NCBI GenBank assembly: GCA_026393475.1
Contig: JAPLAA010000033.1
Location: 1 to 37,098, forward strand
From: Actinomycetota bacterium
GTDB taxonomy: Bacteria > Actinomycetota > Acidimicrobiia > Acidimicrobiales > Ilumatobacteraceae
Reading direction: 5' to 3'
Length of the DNA: 37,098 bases
Shown: piece by piece, positions 1 to 6,977 of the stretch
How the letters are laid out: every line of letters begins with the position of its first letter
How positions within the stretch are numbered: position 1 is the stretch's first letter
Position numbers and translations under genes: made by a program
The notes under the pieces: model-generated
Seen by the model: only the letters and a program-made list of their open reading frames with translations
Database searches by the model: none
What the model was told of the DNA's origin: nothing

Positions 1-77
1 GGCACCAGATGACCAACCAACGCCTGCGCGTCGAGGAGTTCCCGATTCGGATCCGATGAGCCCTGCACACCCACCAT
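1..77 (-). CDS. Partial transposase N-terminus (IS1182-like, tentative)
   Basis: Only about 25 codons are present, from ATG at 77 to the window edge with no stop. The segment SSDPNRELLDAQALVGHLV resembles the N-terminus of IS1182-type transposases, which often begin with a short basic stretch and then a RELLD...GHL segment. GTG codons at residues 2 and 4 are alternative starts. The position, just inside a terminal inverted repeat shared with the other window edge, is the main support. Family assignment rests on a short remembered motif and needs the full-length gene. Confidence 0.45.
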   Translation of the reverse strand, partial: MVGVQGSSDPNRELLDAQALVGHLV

Positions 78-119
78 TCTTTTCGATCCAGGCGCTCAAC
101 GCGAGCACCTCACCAAGAT

Positions 120-134
120 TTGCTCAGCAGTCTC
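120..134. repeat. Terminal inverted repeat of flanking IS (left copy)
   Basis: On the minus strand this reads GAGACTGCTGAGCAA, directly after CTAG. The identical string follows CTAG at 36962-36976 on the plus strand. The match stops after 15 bp plus the CTAG, as expected for two different ends of an IS with a CTAG target. Confidence 0.75.
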
Positions 135-3100
135 CTAGGCGATGCGCGGGACCGACGGGGCGAACCCGCTGCGGCCGGGTCGCAGCGAACCGGCCAGCAC
201 GGAGACGCCGATGAGGGTCGCCAGCATCACGACGAGCCACCCGCCGATGGGCGAGCCGTCGTCGGGCGTGGGCGCCAGCGACGACGCCGCGGGTTCGGCG
301 AGGAGCCGGGTCGTCACCGTCGGTCCACCGAGGCCTGCTCCACCGGACGCCCCGTCGACCGCCGGCACCGCAGCCAGCGACGCCGGGACGAGTCCCACGG
401 CGAGGTTCACGTCGCTGCCGGCCTGCAGCACGAACTCGGACGACCGGCCGAACACGTCGCGCGTCACCAACCCCGTCGGCAGGTTCGACACCACGAGGCG
501 ATAGGCGACACCGGTCTCACCGGCGAAGGAGAAGCGACCCTCGTCGTCGGTGACATCGGCACCGACCGCCACGCCGGCCGCATCGACGAGGGCGACCGTG
601 ACACCGGCGACCCGAGTCTCGTCGTCGCCGAGGGCACCGTCGCCGTCGAGATCGGCCCACACCACGTCGTCGATCGTGACCGCCGAGGTGCCGAGGCCGG
701 TCGACCCCTCGCCGCCGGTCGCGGTCGACCCGTTCTCGTCGTTCTCGTCGTTCTCGTCGTTCTCGTCGTCGGATGAGGTCGCCACCGGGACGAGCTCCAC
801 CTGGCGCGAGCCGCCGCCGACGTCGATCGGGCGGGGCGACGTGGGCGATTCGAGGTCGCTGGTCTCGCCGGGCACCATGAAGCCCGCCGGGGGTGCGATG
901 GCTGCCCAGCAGGCGATGCCGTCGACGTCGAGCGACCACGAACCGTCGGCCGCGACCACGGTCGACACGGGGCTGCCGTAGGTGTCGTCGGAGGTGCCCC
1001 AGGCGCCGTCGTCGCCGGCGGCGGTCGAGCACACGACCACGATCACGGTGCCGGCCACACCGCCGACCGAACTCCCGACGGCGGGCGGGGCCGACTCGGT
1101 GCCGGCGGTCGTCGACGGCACCGGCGTCGGCGTGGGGAGATCGAGGGTGGGCGACGGTGCGGCGACGGCGACCGTCACCGGCGTGTTGCCGGGCACGACC
1201 GGGGCGTCGACCGCCACGCCATCTCCCGCATCTCCCGCATCTCCGGCATCTCCGGCATCGAGCACGCGGACCGTGACCGACCCCTGCACGCGACCGCCGG
1301 GGGCGGACGCCTCGGCCGTCGGCACGGCGCTGGCCATCGCACCGGCGACGGCGACGAGCGCAGCGGCACGAAGTCCCATGCGGCGGGGCAGGACGGGCTG
1401 GTCGTCGAGGACGACGATCGGACGGGCGCCCGCCGTGGACGGGTCGATGCCGGCACCCACGGTGCCGCCGACCGTGGCGCCGACCGGCGCGCCCGCCGTC
1501 GCGCCGAGGAGATCGAGCGCCGGCTGCACCACGCAGTACTCGGTGAGCGCATCGGCGACGTACGGCTCGAGCGCCCCGAACTCCACGCCGTAGCGACGCT
1601 CACCGCTGAAGTCGACGCGGACGTTGCGAACCGTGACCGGGACCGCGGCCGAGATCACACCGCTGGCGGTCGGCACCACGACGTCGAGGCGCTGGTGGCT
1701 GCCCACCGCCAGGTCGACGTCACCCAGCACGCCGGCGCCGAGCGGCGTCAGGTCGACCACGAGCGCAGCCCGATCGGCGAAGGTGCTCGGCAGCGACGAG
1801 GCGATGCGGGTGGCGCGACGCGACTGGGCGCGACGGGCGAGGATGCGCAACGCGTCGAGACCGCCGCCCAGCGACCAGAGCGCCACGACGAGCAGCGCGG
1901 CCGTCTGGTCGACCGGCATCGCGGCGAGCGTGTGGGTGACACGGTCGCTGAGCGCGCGCATGCCGATGACCACGCTGATCGACGCGACCGCGCCGGCGGA
2001 CGCGACACCGTGGTGCAGACCGAACGCACTCCCGAGCACGTGCTCGGCCGGGTCGGGGCGCCCGTCGGGTGCCATCACTCCGCGCCACGAAGCACCGAGC
2101 ATGCGCATCGACCACCGCACCCGGTCGCCGGGCCGGAGCTCGCCGCCCGAGAGCGCCCAGAGCGAGACCGCCGCCAGCACGAACCACGGCGCCCACAGCA
2201 CCGCGAAACCGAGCGGTGCGGCATCGAACGGCAGACGTCCGGCGAGCAGTGCGCCGAGCAGCAGGGTCACGATGATGCCGCGGCGCACACCGGCGAGCGG
2301 CCGGACCGCCAGTGCGGTGAGGGCGAGCCGCTGCGCGAACGAGAGCTGGTTCGGACGCCACGCACCGTGCTCGCCGAGCAGCAGGTGCCGAGCCGCGCTG
2401 GCCTCGCAGGCACGGACGTCCTCGACGTCGGCAGGCGACCCGATCGATGCCACCGCCACGAGCGGACGTCCGCCTGGCGCGGCGATCTGCCAGCCGGCCG
2501 CGAACAGGGCCGAGGTGAGGTCGGCCTGCACCATCTGCGGCGACGACTCGACGAGCGGGACCGAACGGATCGCCGCGGTGCGCAGCAGCGCGCCCGACCC
2601 GGCGAAGGGCGCGAGCCCGCGTGCACCGAGCGCCGGCGCGAGCGCGCGGCGTTCGAACTGCTTGTCGTGGCGGCCGATGGCGCCGTGCTCGGCGGACTCG
2701 CCGTTGCTCGCCTCGACCGGCGCCTGGACGACCGCCACCGAGGGCTCGTCGAACCAGGGCAGCAGGGATCGCAGGACCGTCGGATGCGGGACGTCGCCCG
2801 CCTCCAGGAGGAGGATCGCGCCGGCATCGACCGAGTTCGCGGCGAGGGCCAGCCCGTCGACGTCGTGCGGGTCGGTGGCGAGGTAGCGAACGCCCTGCTC
2901 CACGGCGAGGGCGGCGATCTCGGGACGTGCGTCCACGTCGAGCACCAGGACGGGGGCGATCGGCCGTGAGGCGATGAGCGTCGCGCGCAGGACCGCCGGC
3001 GACTGGCCGGTGCACCGGACGACGACGACGGTGTCGAGCGGTTCGGGAGCGCAGGCATCGTGCTCGGCGGTGCCGTTCACCACGATCGGGAGGGGCGCGG

Positions 3101-3302
3101 CGATCTCCGGCCGGCGCCACAGCGCCCAGCAGGTGACGGACACGGCCAACACTCCGGCGGCCTCGACCGCCAGCGTGGGCACGCCCAACCACCACGGTGC
3201 TCCGCCGAGCGTGCTCGTGACGCGCCAGCCGAGGTAGGCGACACCGAACGCCACGGCGAGCACCGCGGTGACCCTGCCGATGATCGTCTCGCCTGTCCTC
3301 AT
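135..3302 (-). CDS. Membrane pseudo-glycosyltransferase with PilZ and SdrD-B-like domains
   Basis: The protein is 1055 aa from ATG 3302. GTG 3401 is in frame but adds 33 codons rich in codons rare here (GCA, ACA, CTT, AGT), so it was rejected. Two N-terminal membrane helices (about residues 10-60) precede a GT2/cellulose-synthase-like domain (about 85-330). Further helices follow, then a PilZ domain with RRATR (about 496-500) and DLTPLGAG (about 517), the two c-di-GMP-binding motifs. Next come a helix near 645-665, low-complexity AGD and DEN repeats, a Ca-binding SdrD-B-like segment (VWADLDGDG, then GVTVALVD) and a C-terminal helix. The GT catalytic motifs look lost: DAD is EAG, TED is QAD, and QxxRW is absent. 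It may sense c-di-GMP and present an outside domain rather than make a polymer. The stop TAG lies at the IS junction. Confidence 0.8.
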   Translation of the reverse strand: MRTGETIIGRVTAVLAVAFGVAYLGWRVTSTLGGAPWWLGVPTLAVEAAGVLAVSVTCWALWRRPEIAAPLPIVVNGTAEHDACAPEPLDTVVVVRCTGQSPAVLRATLIASRPIAPVLVLDVDARPEIAALAVEQGVRYLATDPHDVDGLALAANSVDAGAILLLEAGDVPHPTVLRSLLPWFDEPSVAVVQAPVEASNGESAEHGAIGRHDKQFERRALAPALGARGLAPFAGSGALLRTAAIRSVPLVESSPQMVQADLTSALFAAGWQIAAPGGRPLVAVASIGSPADVEDVRACEASAARHLLLGEHGAWRPNQLSFAQRLALTALAVRPLAGVRRGIIVTLLLGALLAGRLPFDAAPLGFAVLWAPWFVLAAVSLWALSGGELRPGDRVRWSMRMLGASWRGVMAPDGRPDPAEHVLGSAFGLHHGVASAGAVASISVVIGMRALSDRVTHTLAAMPVDQTAALLVVALWSLGGGLDALRILARRAQSRRATRIASSLPSTFADRAALVVDLTPLGAGVLGDVDLAVGSHQRLDVVVPTASGVISAAVPVTVRNVRVDFSGERRYGVEFGALEPYVADALTEYCVVQPALDLLGATAGAPVGATVGGTVGAGIDPSTAGARPIVVLDDQPVLPRRMGLRAAALVAVAGAMASAVPTAEASAPGGRVQGSVTVRVLDAGDAGDAGDAGDGVAVDAPVVPGNTPVTVAVAAPSPTLDLPTPTPVPSTTAGTESAPPAVGSSVGGVAGTVIVVVCSTAAGDDGAWGTSDDTYGSPVSTVVAADGSWSLDVDGIACWAAIAPPAGFMVPGETSDLESPTSPRPIDVGGGSRQVELVPVATSSDDENDENDENDENGSTATGGEGSTGLGTSAVTIDDVVWADLDGDGALGDDETRVAGVTVALVDAAGVAVGADVTDDEGRFSFAGETGVAYRLVVSNLPTGLVTRDVFGRSSEFVLQAGSDVNLAVGLVPASLAAVPAVDGASGGAGLGGPTVTTRLLAEPAASSLAPTPDDGSPIGGWLVVMLATLIGVSVLAGSLRPGRSGFAPSVPRIA
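732..767. repeat. 4 x 9-bp in-frame tandem repeat
   Basis: Four perfect copies of GTTCTCGTC encode the acidic DEN-DEN-DEN-DEN run between the two extracytoplasmic segments of the PilZ/SdrD fusion protein. The nine-base unit keeps the frame. Confidence 0.9.
1220..1255. repeat. 4 x 9-bp in-frame tandem repeat
   Basis: Four near-identical copies of CATCTCCCG/CATCTCCGG encode repeated Ala-Gly-Asp just outside the internal membrane helix of the fusion protein. It is a low-complexity linker. Confidence 0.9.
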
Positions 3303-3483
3303 GCCACCACCACTCACCTGCTGCCGCGTGTCCGCCGCCCGGTCTCCGGGCACGTCAAGGATTCGGCACTCCCGGCGCGTGACTTGAGCGGTTGTTGCCA
3401 CTCGGCGGACGATGGACCGGTCGGGCGGACGGCGGCGATGACCTGCGAGGAACCGCCGCGGGGGACCGGCTCGTCACCGCCGC

Positions 3484-3489
3484 TATCCT
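3484..3489 (+). promoter_or_regulatory. -10-like box TATCCT
   Basis: TATCCT lies 9 nt before GTG 3499, so the transcript would start almost at the start codon. No Shine-Dalgarno sequence is seen. Confidence 0.4.
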
Positions 3490-3498
3490 GCCGTCCTC

Positions 3499-4416
3499 GT
3501 GGGTACCGCAAAGCGCGAACGTCAGAAGGCCAACCGTCAGGCTCGTCTCGAGGAGCTGGCCAAGCAGGCTCGCAAGGAGAAGACGAAGAAGCGTGGCCTC
3601 ACCATCGGTGTGGTCGTCGTCGGCGGCGTCCTGCTGCTGTTCGGCCTCGCCTGGTTGGTCGGGGGCGACGACGACGAGACGTCCACGCCCGCCGTCACCA
3701 CGGTCGATCCGACCGCCAGCACCGTCGCTCCTGCGTCCACGGCACCGCTCGACACCGCCGACCTCCCGGCGTCGACCGACGCGACCGGCACCACCGAAGC
3801 GGCGGCATCCACGACGGCAGCCCCCACCACCACCGTCGCGTTCGAGTTCGGCGAGGCCGACTGCCCCGAGGAGGACGGTTCGAGCGACCTGCCCGACTCC
3901 TTCGACGGCCCCCCGGCGCTGTGCATCGATCCCTCCAAGACCTACACCGCCGAGGTGACGACCAACAAGGGTGCGTTCACCATCGAGCTGAACACCGAGG
4001 GTGCGCCGGGCAACGTCAACAACTTCGTGACGCTCGCCCGCTGGGGCTACTACGACGGCACGGGCTGCCACCGCATCATCGCCGACTTCGTCGTGCAGTG
4101 CGGCCGCCCGGGCGAGGACGAGACCGCCCCCGGCTACACGGTGGCCGACGAACTTCCCGGTGCCGGCGAGTACGCCGAGGGTGTGGTCGCCATGGCGAAC
4201 ACCGGCGCCCCCAACACCGGCGGCGGCCAGTGGTTCATCATCACCGGCCCCAACGGTGCGTCGCTCCCGCCGCAGTACACGATCCTCGGCACGGTCACGA
4301 AGGGCCTCGACACCACGGTGCAGGCCCTCGCGAACCTGGCCGATCCCACGGCCGAGAACGGCGTCCCGCCGCTCGTGCCGGTCGAGATCACCTCGGTCAC
4401 CATCACCCAGAGCTGA
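3499..4416 (+). CDS. Membrane-anchored cyclophilin-type peptidyl-prolyl isomerase
   Basis: The 305-aa protein begins at GTG 3499 behind TATCCT. A very basic N-terminus (about residues 1-33) is followed by one membrane helix (about 34-55), then a Thr/Ser/Ala-rich linker to about 115, then a cyclophilin domain to the end. Family motifs are clear: GCHRIIADFVVQCG, with the Arg, Phe and Gln of the active site, and NTGGGQWFIITGP, followed by YTILGTVTKGLDT. It should catalyse cis-trans isomerisation of X-Pro bonds in exported proteins outside the membrane. The long disordered linker is usual in actinobacterial PpiB-like proteins. It is divergent from the gene at 3302 and stands alone. Confidence 0.93.
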   Translation: MGTAKRERQKANRQARLEELAKQARKEKTKKRGLTIGVVVVGGVLLLFGLAWLVGGDDDETSTPAVTTVDPTASTVAPASTAPLDTADLPASTDATGTTEAAASTTAAPTTTVAFEFGEADCPEEDGSSDLPDSFDGPPALCIDPSKTYTAEVTTNKGAFTIELNTEGAPGNVNNFVTLARWGYYDGTGCHRIIADFVVQCGRPGEDETAPGYTVADELPGAGEYAEGVVAMANTGAPNTGGGQWFIITGPNGASLPPQYTILGTVTKGLDTTVQALANLADPTAENGVPPLVPVEITSVTITQS

Positions 4417-4439
4417 TCACCGAGCGCTGATCACCGCGG
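4412..4439. repeat. 2 x 14-bp tandem repeat over the cyclophilin stop codon
   Basis: GCTGATCACCG occurs at 4412 and 4426, offset 14 bp. The TGA of the first copy (4414-4416) is the cyclophilin stop codon and the second copy repeats it. Confidence 0.8.
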
Positions 4440-4446
4440 CTCCCGG

Positions 4447-4516
4447 GCCACTTCGATCAGGCCACTTCGATCGGGCCGCTGCGGTCAGGCCAGGTGGATC
4501 AGGCCAGGCGGATCAG
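4447..4516. repeat. 5 x 14-bp degenerate tandem repeat
   Basis: Five consecutive 14-mers of the form GCC(A/G)...(A/C)TC(A/G)G fill the space between the convergent cyclophilin and S51 genes: GCCACTTCGATCAG, GCCACTTCGATCGG, GCCGCTGCGGTCAG, GCCAGGTGGATCAG, GCCAGGCGGATCAG. Four contain TCA, a TGA stop on the minus strand. The last one supplies the stop of the S51 gene at 4513-4515. Confidence 0.85.
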
Positions 4517-5166
4517 GGCAGCTCGCCGCGCAGATCGACGTCGCCGACCGTCTCCCACCCGGCCGACCGGCGGACCAGCGCGGCACCCGTCGGGATGCAC
4601 GCCACCGGCGTGTCGGCCATGCCGAGCGTGCGATGCAGTCGCTCCGGCGACCACTCCTCGACCCCGCCCACGACGGCGAGGCCCGGCACGAGGCCCAGCC
4701 CGAGCGTGAACGCACCACCGCGCGGGTCGACCATCGGGTCGCACAGGCCGCTCGCGCTCGCGCCGACGCCGACCACGAGTCCGCCGCCGGCGAGCACGTC
4801 GAGCAGGGCCGCCCACACCGGCGTGTCCTTCAACACCGACCGCAGGTGCAAGGGCTGGTCGCCCACCAGGTAGACGGCCCGCGCCGAACGCACCACCGCT
4901 GCCGTCGCCTCCTCCATCGCCTCGCCACGCCGCAGCACCATCAAGGCCTCGAGCTCGAGACCCGGCACCTGCAGCCGCTGCGACCACTCGAGCGATGCGG
5001 CCACCAGGCGCTCCGGGTGCTCGAAGGCATCGGCCGTGGGCAGGACGACGACCTTGCCGCCGCCGGCGCCCAACGCCTCGGCGAGCAGCCGTGCGTCGAG
5101 GTCGTCGTTGGCGAGGAAGGGGCCGCCGCCCTGGAGTGCGATCGTCCCGCTGATGCCGGTGGTCAT
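4513..5166 (-). CDS. Peptidase S51 / cyanophycinase-like protein
   Basis: The 217-aa product has the class I glutamine-amidotransferase-like fold of family S51. The N-terminus gives IALQGGGPF. The middle gives VYLVGDQPLHL, matching the family's TGGxQ(x)2L segment. The nucleophile region is VGASASGL where cyanophycinases have GTSAGA, so the serine is kept but the surroundings differ. At 217 aa it is shorter than true cyanophycinases (about 270 aa) and nearer peptidase E-like members. ATG 5166 is preferred over the in-frame upstream start because TACGCT sits exactly 6 nt before it. The substrate is unknown; beta-aspartyl or other dipeptides are possible. The stop codon lies in a 14-bp tandem repeat. 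Confidence 0.8.
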   Translation of the reverse strand: MTTGISGTIALQGGGPFLANDDLDARLLAEALGAGGGKVVVLPTADAFEHPERLVAASLEWSQRLQVPGLELEALMVLRRGEAMEEATAAVVRSARAVYLVGDQPLHLRSVLKDTPVWAALLDVLAGGGLVVGVGASASGLCDPMVDPRGGAFTLGLGLVPGLAVVGGVEEWSPERLHRTLGMADTPVACIPTGAALVRRSAGWETVGDVDLRGELP

Positions 5167-5172
5167 GCGGGG

Positions 5173-5178
5173 AGCGTA
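5173..5178 (-). promoter_or_regulatory. -10-like box TACGCT
   Basis: TACGCT on the minus strand is 6 nt before ATG 5166, a leaderless-type arrangement. Confidence 0.5.
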
Positions 5179-5220
5179 GGCGCTGCCCGGTGGGCCGACC
5201 ACGACGGACCGGCCGCTGCG

Positions 5221-5260
5221 GCGCTCAGGGCGTTCAGGGCTTCTCAGGGCTTCTCAGGGC
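5221..5260. repeat. 4 x 10-bp degenerate tandem repeat over a stop codon
   Basis: GCGCTCAGGG, CGTTCAGGGC, TTCTCAGGGC, TTCTCAGGGC run head to tail. Each contains TCA (TGA on the minus strand). The one at 5254-5256 is the stop of the tyrosine phosphatase gene. Confidence 0.75.
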
Positions 5261-6030
5261 TCGGCGAGGAAGGCTGCGGCGAGGGCGTCGATCGACGCCG
5301 GGGGCACACCGATCGAGCGGACGAACTCGTCGAGCGACCCGTGGGCCGCTTCGACCTCGGCCAGCACCTCGCCCAACGCCTCGGGCAGGGCCGCGAGGAA
5401 CGCCGAGGGCGTGTCGGCCATGCTCTCGGCGAGCTCGGGGTACTCGCGCACCGCCCACGCCCGCATGCGCTCCATCGCGCCCGCCGTGAGGCCGTAGTCC
5501 GCGAGGACGACCGACCGGGGCACGCCGAGCGAGCTGAGCACCAACGCGGCGAGCAGACCGGTGCGGTCCTTGCCCGCTGCGCAGTGGAACACCGCCGGGA
5601 GGGCGCCCGGTGCGGCGAGATCGTTGATCGCCCGGCCGAGGGTCTGCGAGCCGACGCGCAACATGTCGCGGTACGCCCAGGTGAGGAACTCGTGCGCGCT
5701 CTTGTCGACGTGTTCGGTCATCTCCCAGGTGGTGTCGATCACCGGGTGATGGGTGAACGTCACCTCGATGCTGCGGTGCGGGAACGTGCCCCGCTCGGCC
5801 AGCTCCTCATGGGTGCGCAGATCGATCACGGTGTGGAGGCCCAGGCCGCGGATGACCTCGATGTCGGCCTCGGTGAGTCGGTAGAGGCCGTCGGCTCGGT
5901 AGAGCTGCCGCCACCGGGTGACGAGACCGTCGCGAGCCGGGTACCCGCCGAGGTCGCGGAAGTTGTGCACGGCGTCGAGTTGGACGAGGCGCCGGGGGTC
6001 GACGAGGGGATCGACGAGGCCTGATTCCAT
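5254..6030 (-). CDS. Tyrosine-protein phosphatase (PTP, Y_phosphatase3 type)
   Basis: From ATG 6030 the product is 258 aa, normal for this family. The N-terminal family motif NFRDLGGYP is followed by VIDLRTHEE and the P-loop HCAAGKDRTG, where Cys is the nucleophile and Arg binds phosphate. This CxxGKDR loop is typical of the MptpB/LipA-type phosphatases that act on phospho-Tyr, phospho-Ser/Thr or phosphoinositides. The start region is odd: a 31-bp tandem duplication copies the ATG. The only good promoter box (TACGGT, 6068-6073) points at the outer ATG (6061), which is out of frame. ATG 6030 is the first in-frame ATG that keeps the family start. GTG 6069 is in frame but overlaps the box. Expression may be weakened or translationally controlled. 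Confidence 0.9.
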   Translation of the reverse strand: MESGLVDPLVDPRRLVQLDAVHNFRDLGGYPARDGLVTRWRQLYRADGLYRLTEADIEVIRGLGLHTVIDLRTHEELAERGTFPHRSIEVTFTHHPVIDTTWEMTEHVDKSAHEFLTWAYRDMLRVGSQTLGRAINDLAAPGALPAVFHCAAGKDRTGLLAALVLSSLGVPRSVVLADYGLTAGAMERMRAWAVREYPELAESMADTPSAFLAALPEALGEVLAEVEAAHGSLDEFVRSIGVPPASIDALAAAFLAEP

Positions 6031-6063
6031 CCACGAGGGGATCGACGAGGCCTGATTCCATCC
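6003..6063. repeat. 31-bp tandem duplication spanning a start codon
   Basis: Thirty bases starting at 6003 recur exactly at 6034. Both copies include the minus-strand sequence ATGGAATCAGGCCTCGTC. Because 31 is not a multiple of three, the two ATGs (6061 and 6030) are in different frames. Confidence 0.92.
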
Positions 6064-6067
6064 GGGC

Positions 6068-6073
6068 ACCGTA
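6068..6073 (-). promoter_or_regulatory. -10-like box TACGGT facing the out-of-frame ATG
   Basis: TACGGT lies exactly 6 nt before ATG 6061, the outer copy of the duplicated start, and 37 nt before the in-frame ATG 6030. Confidence 0.45.
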
Positions 6074-6188
6074 CCGATGGCCGATGACGAACAGGCCGGA
6101 CCGAGATGAACGAGAGGTGAACTGCGCCACGTCACGCCCGGTGGGTGGCGAGGCGGCCACCCGGCGACCTCGGGGCAAGCGCTGCCTG

Positions 6189-6221
6189 CCGTCAGCCCTC
6201 CGTCAGCCCTCCGTCAGCCCT
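6189..6221. repeat. 3 x 11-bp perfect tandem repeat over a stop codon
   Basis: CCGTCAGCCCT is repeated three times. The TCA in the third copy (6214-6216) is the stop of the HD-domain gene; the other two copies repeat it just downstream. Confidence 0.9.
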
Positions 6222-6834
6222 CGGCGGTGCCGGTCTCGACGAACGTGTCGAGTTGCGCGAGTGCGTGCTGCCACACCCCCGGCAGCGCCGGCTCGACGTG
6301 CGGACCGTTGCGGGCGACGACCCGGTCGCGGGTGATGCCGTACTCGCGCCAGGTGGTGCCGCCCTCGGCGAGGTTCAGCAACATCGGCGCCATCCGATCG
6401 ATCGCCATCACATAGCGGGCCTCGGGGGTGTCGCCGCGCTCGTACTCGTCCCACAGCTCGCGCAGGTGGGCCGCGACGTCGGGCGGCAGCAGCCCGAAGA
6501 TGCGATCGGCCGCGGCCTGCTCACGGGCCTCCTTCGAGGCGAGCTCGGCCCCCTGGTCGTAGGCGAAGGTGTCGCCGGCGTCGATCTCGACGATGTCGTG
6601 CGCGAGCGCCATCGCGACCGCTCGTCCGACGTCGACCGGTTCGGTCGCGTGCGCCGCGAACACCAGTGCCGCCATGCCCAGGTGCCACGAGTGCTCGGCG
6701 GTGTTCTCGCGTCGGCTGCCGTCGGCGAGCCGGTTGCGGCGTTCGACGCCCTTCAACCGATCGAGCTCCATGAAGAACGCGATCGTCCGCTGCATGTCGG
6801 AGGGCTGCATGTCGGAGGGCTGCACGTCGTCCAC
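6214..6834 (-). CDS. HD-domain hydrolase, HDDC2/YfbR (5'-nucleotidase) type
   Basis: The 206-aa protein carries the HD metal-site pattern of the YfbR/HDDC2 group. ENTAEHSWHLG supplies the first His, ALAHDIVEIDAGD the paired His-Asp, and YVMAIDRMAPML the later Asp. Family members are metal-dependent 5'-deoxynucleotidases acting on dNMPs. The size is typical. GTG 6834 was chosen because CAGGCT lies 6 nt upstream. It gives an N-terminus VDDVQPSDMQPSDMQ, in which the QPSDM unit comes from a 15-bp in-frame duplication, so GTG 6825 and the ATGs at 6810 and 6795 remain possible starts. The gene stands alone between two divergent promoters. Confidence 0.88.
   Translation of the reverse strand: MDDVQPSDMQPSDMQRTIAFFMELDRLKGVERRNRLADGSRRENTAEHSWHLGMAALVFAAHATEPVDVGRAVAMALAHDIVEIDAGDTFAYDQGAELASKEAREQAAADRIFGLLPPDVAAHLRELWDEYERGDTPEARYVMAIDRMAPMLLNLAEGGTTWREYGITRDRVVARNGPHVEPALPGVWQHALAQLDTFVETGTAEG
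6796..6825. repeat. 2 x 15-bp in-frame tandem repeat with start codons
   Basis: On the minus strand GTGCAGCCCTCCGAC is followed by ATGCAGCCCTCCGAC and then ATGCAG. Every unit begins with a legal start codon in the same frame. Confidence 0.88.
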
Positions 6835-6840
6835 CGGTCC

Positions 6841-6846
6841 AGCCTG
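6841..6846 (-). promoter_or_regulatory. -10-like box CAGGCT
   Basis: CAGGCT on the minus strand is 6 nt before GTG 6834 of the HD-domain gene. Confidence 0.35.
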
Positions 6847-6965
6847 CCATCTGCGCGTGGGCACCGCCGCCGCGACCGCTCGACGACCTGGTCACACGGG
6901 TGGGCCGACCGGCCCATCGTGCCCGCGACGCCGACGAACTTTGGCGGAAGTTACCCACGAGTAGC

Positions 6966-6971
6966 TATGGT
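6966..6971 (+). promoter_or_regulatory. -10-like box TATGGT
   Basis: TATGGT is 6 nt before ATG 6978. A possible -35 element is not clear. Confidence 0.5.
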
Positions 6972-6977
6972 CGCGAC

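Larger units (their letters stand above)
1..134 (-). mobile_element. End of an insertion sequence (transposase-start side), cut by window edge
   Basis: The sequence from the window edge to position 134 looks like the left end of an IS. It starts next to CTAG (135-138) with a 15-bp terminal repeat (120-134) that recurs inverted at 36962-36976. A transposase-like reading frame begins about 45 bp inside the element and runs off the edge. The element directly abuts the stop codon of the gene at 135. The family is uncertain; the start of the transposase suggests IS1182-like. Confidence 0.6.

Noticed and set aside
3303..3401. GTG 3401 as the start of the PilZ/SdrD fusion protein, with CATCGT 7 nt upstream
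   Set aside because: The 33 extra codons use many A/T-ending codons that are rare in this window, and ATG 3302 begins the membrane helices.
4447..4516. The 14-bp repeats as a CRISPR array
   Set aside because: The units are back to back with no spacers.
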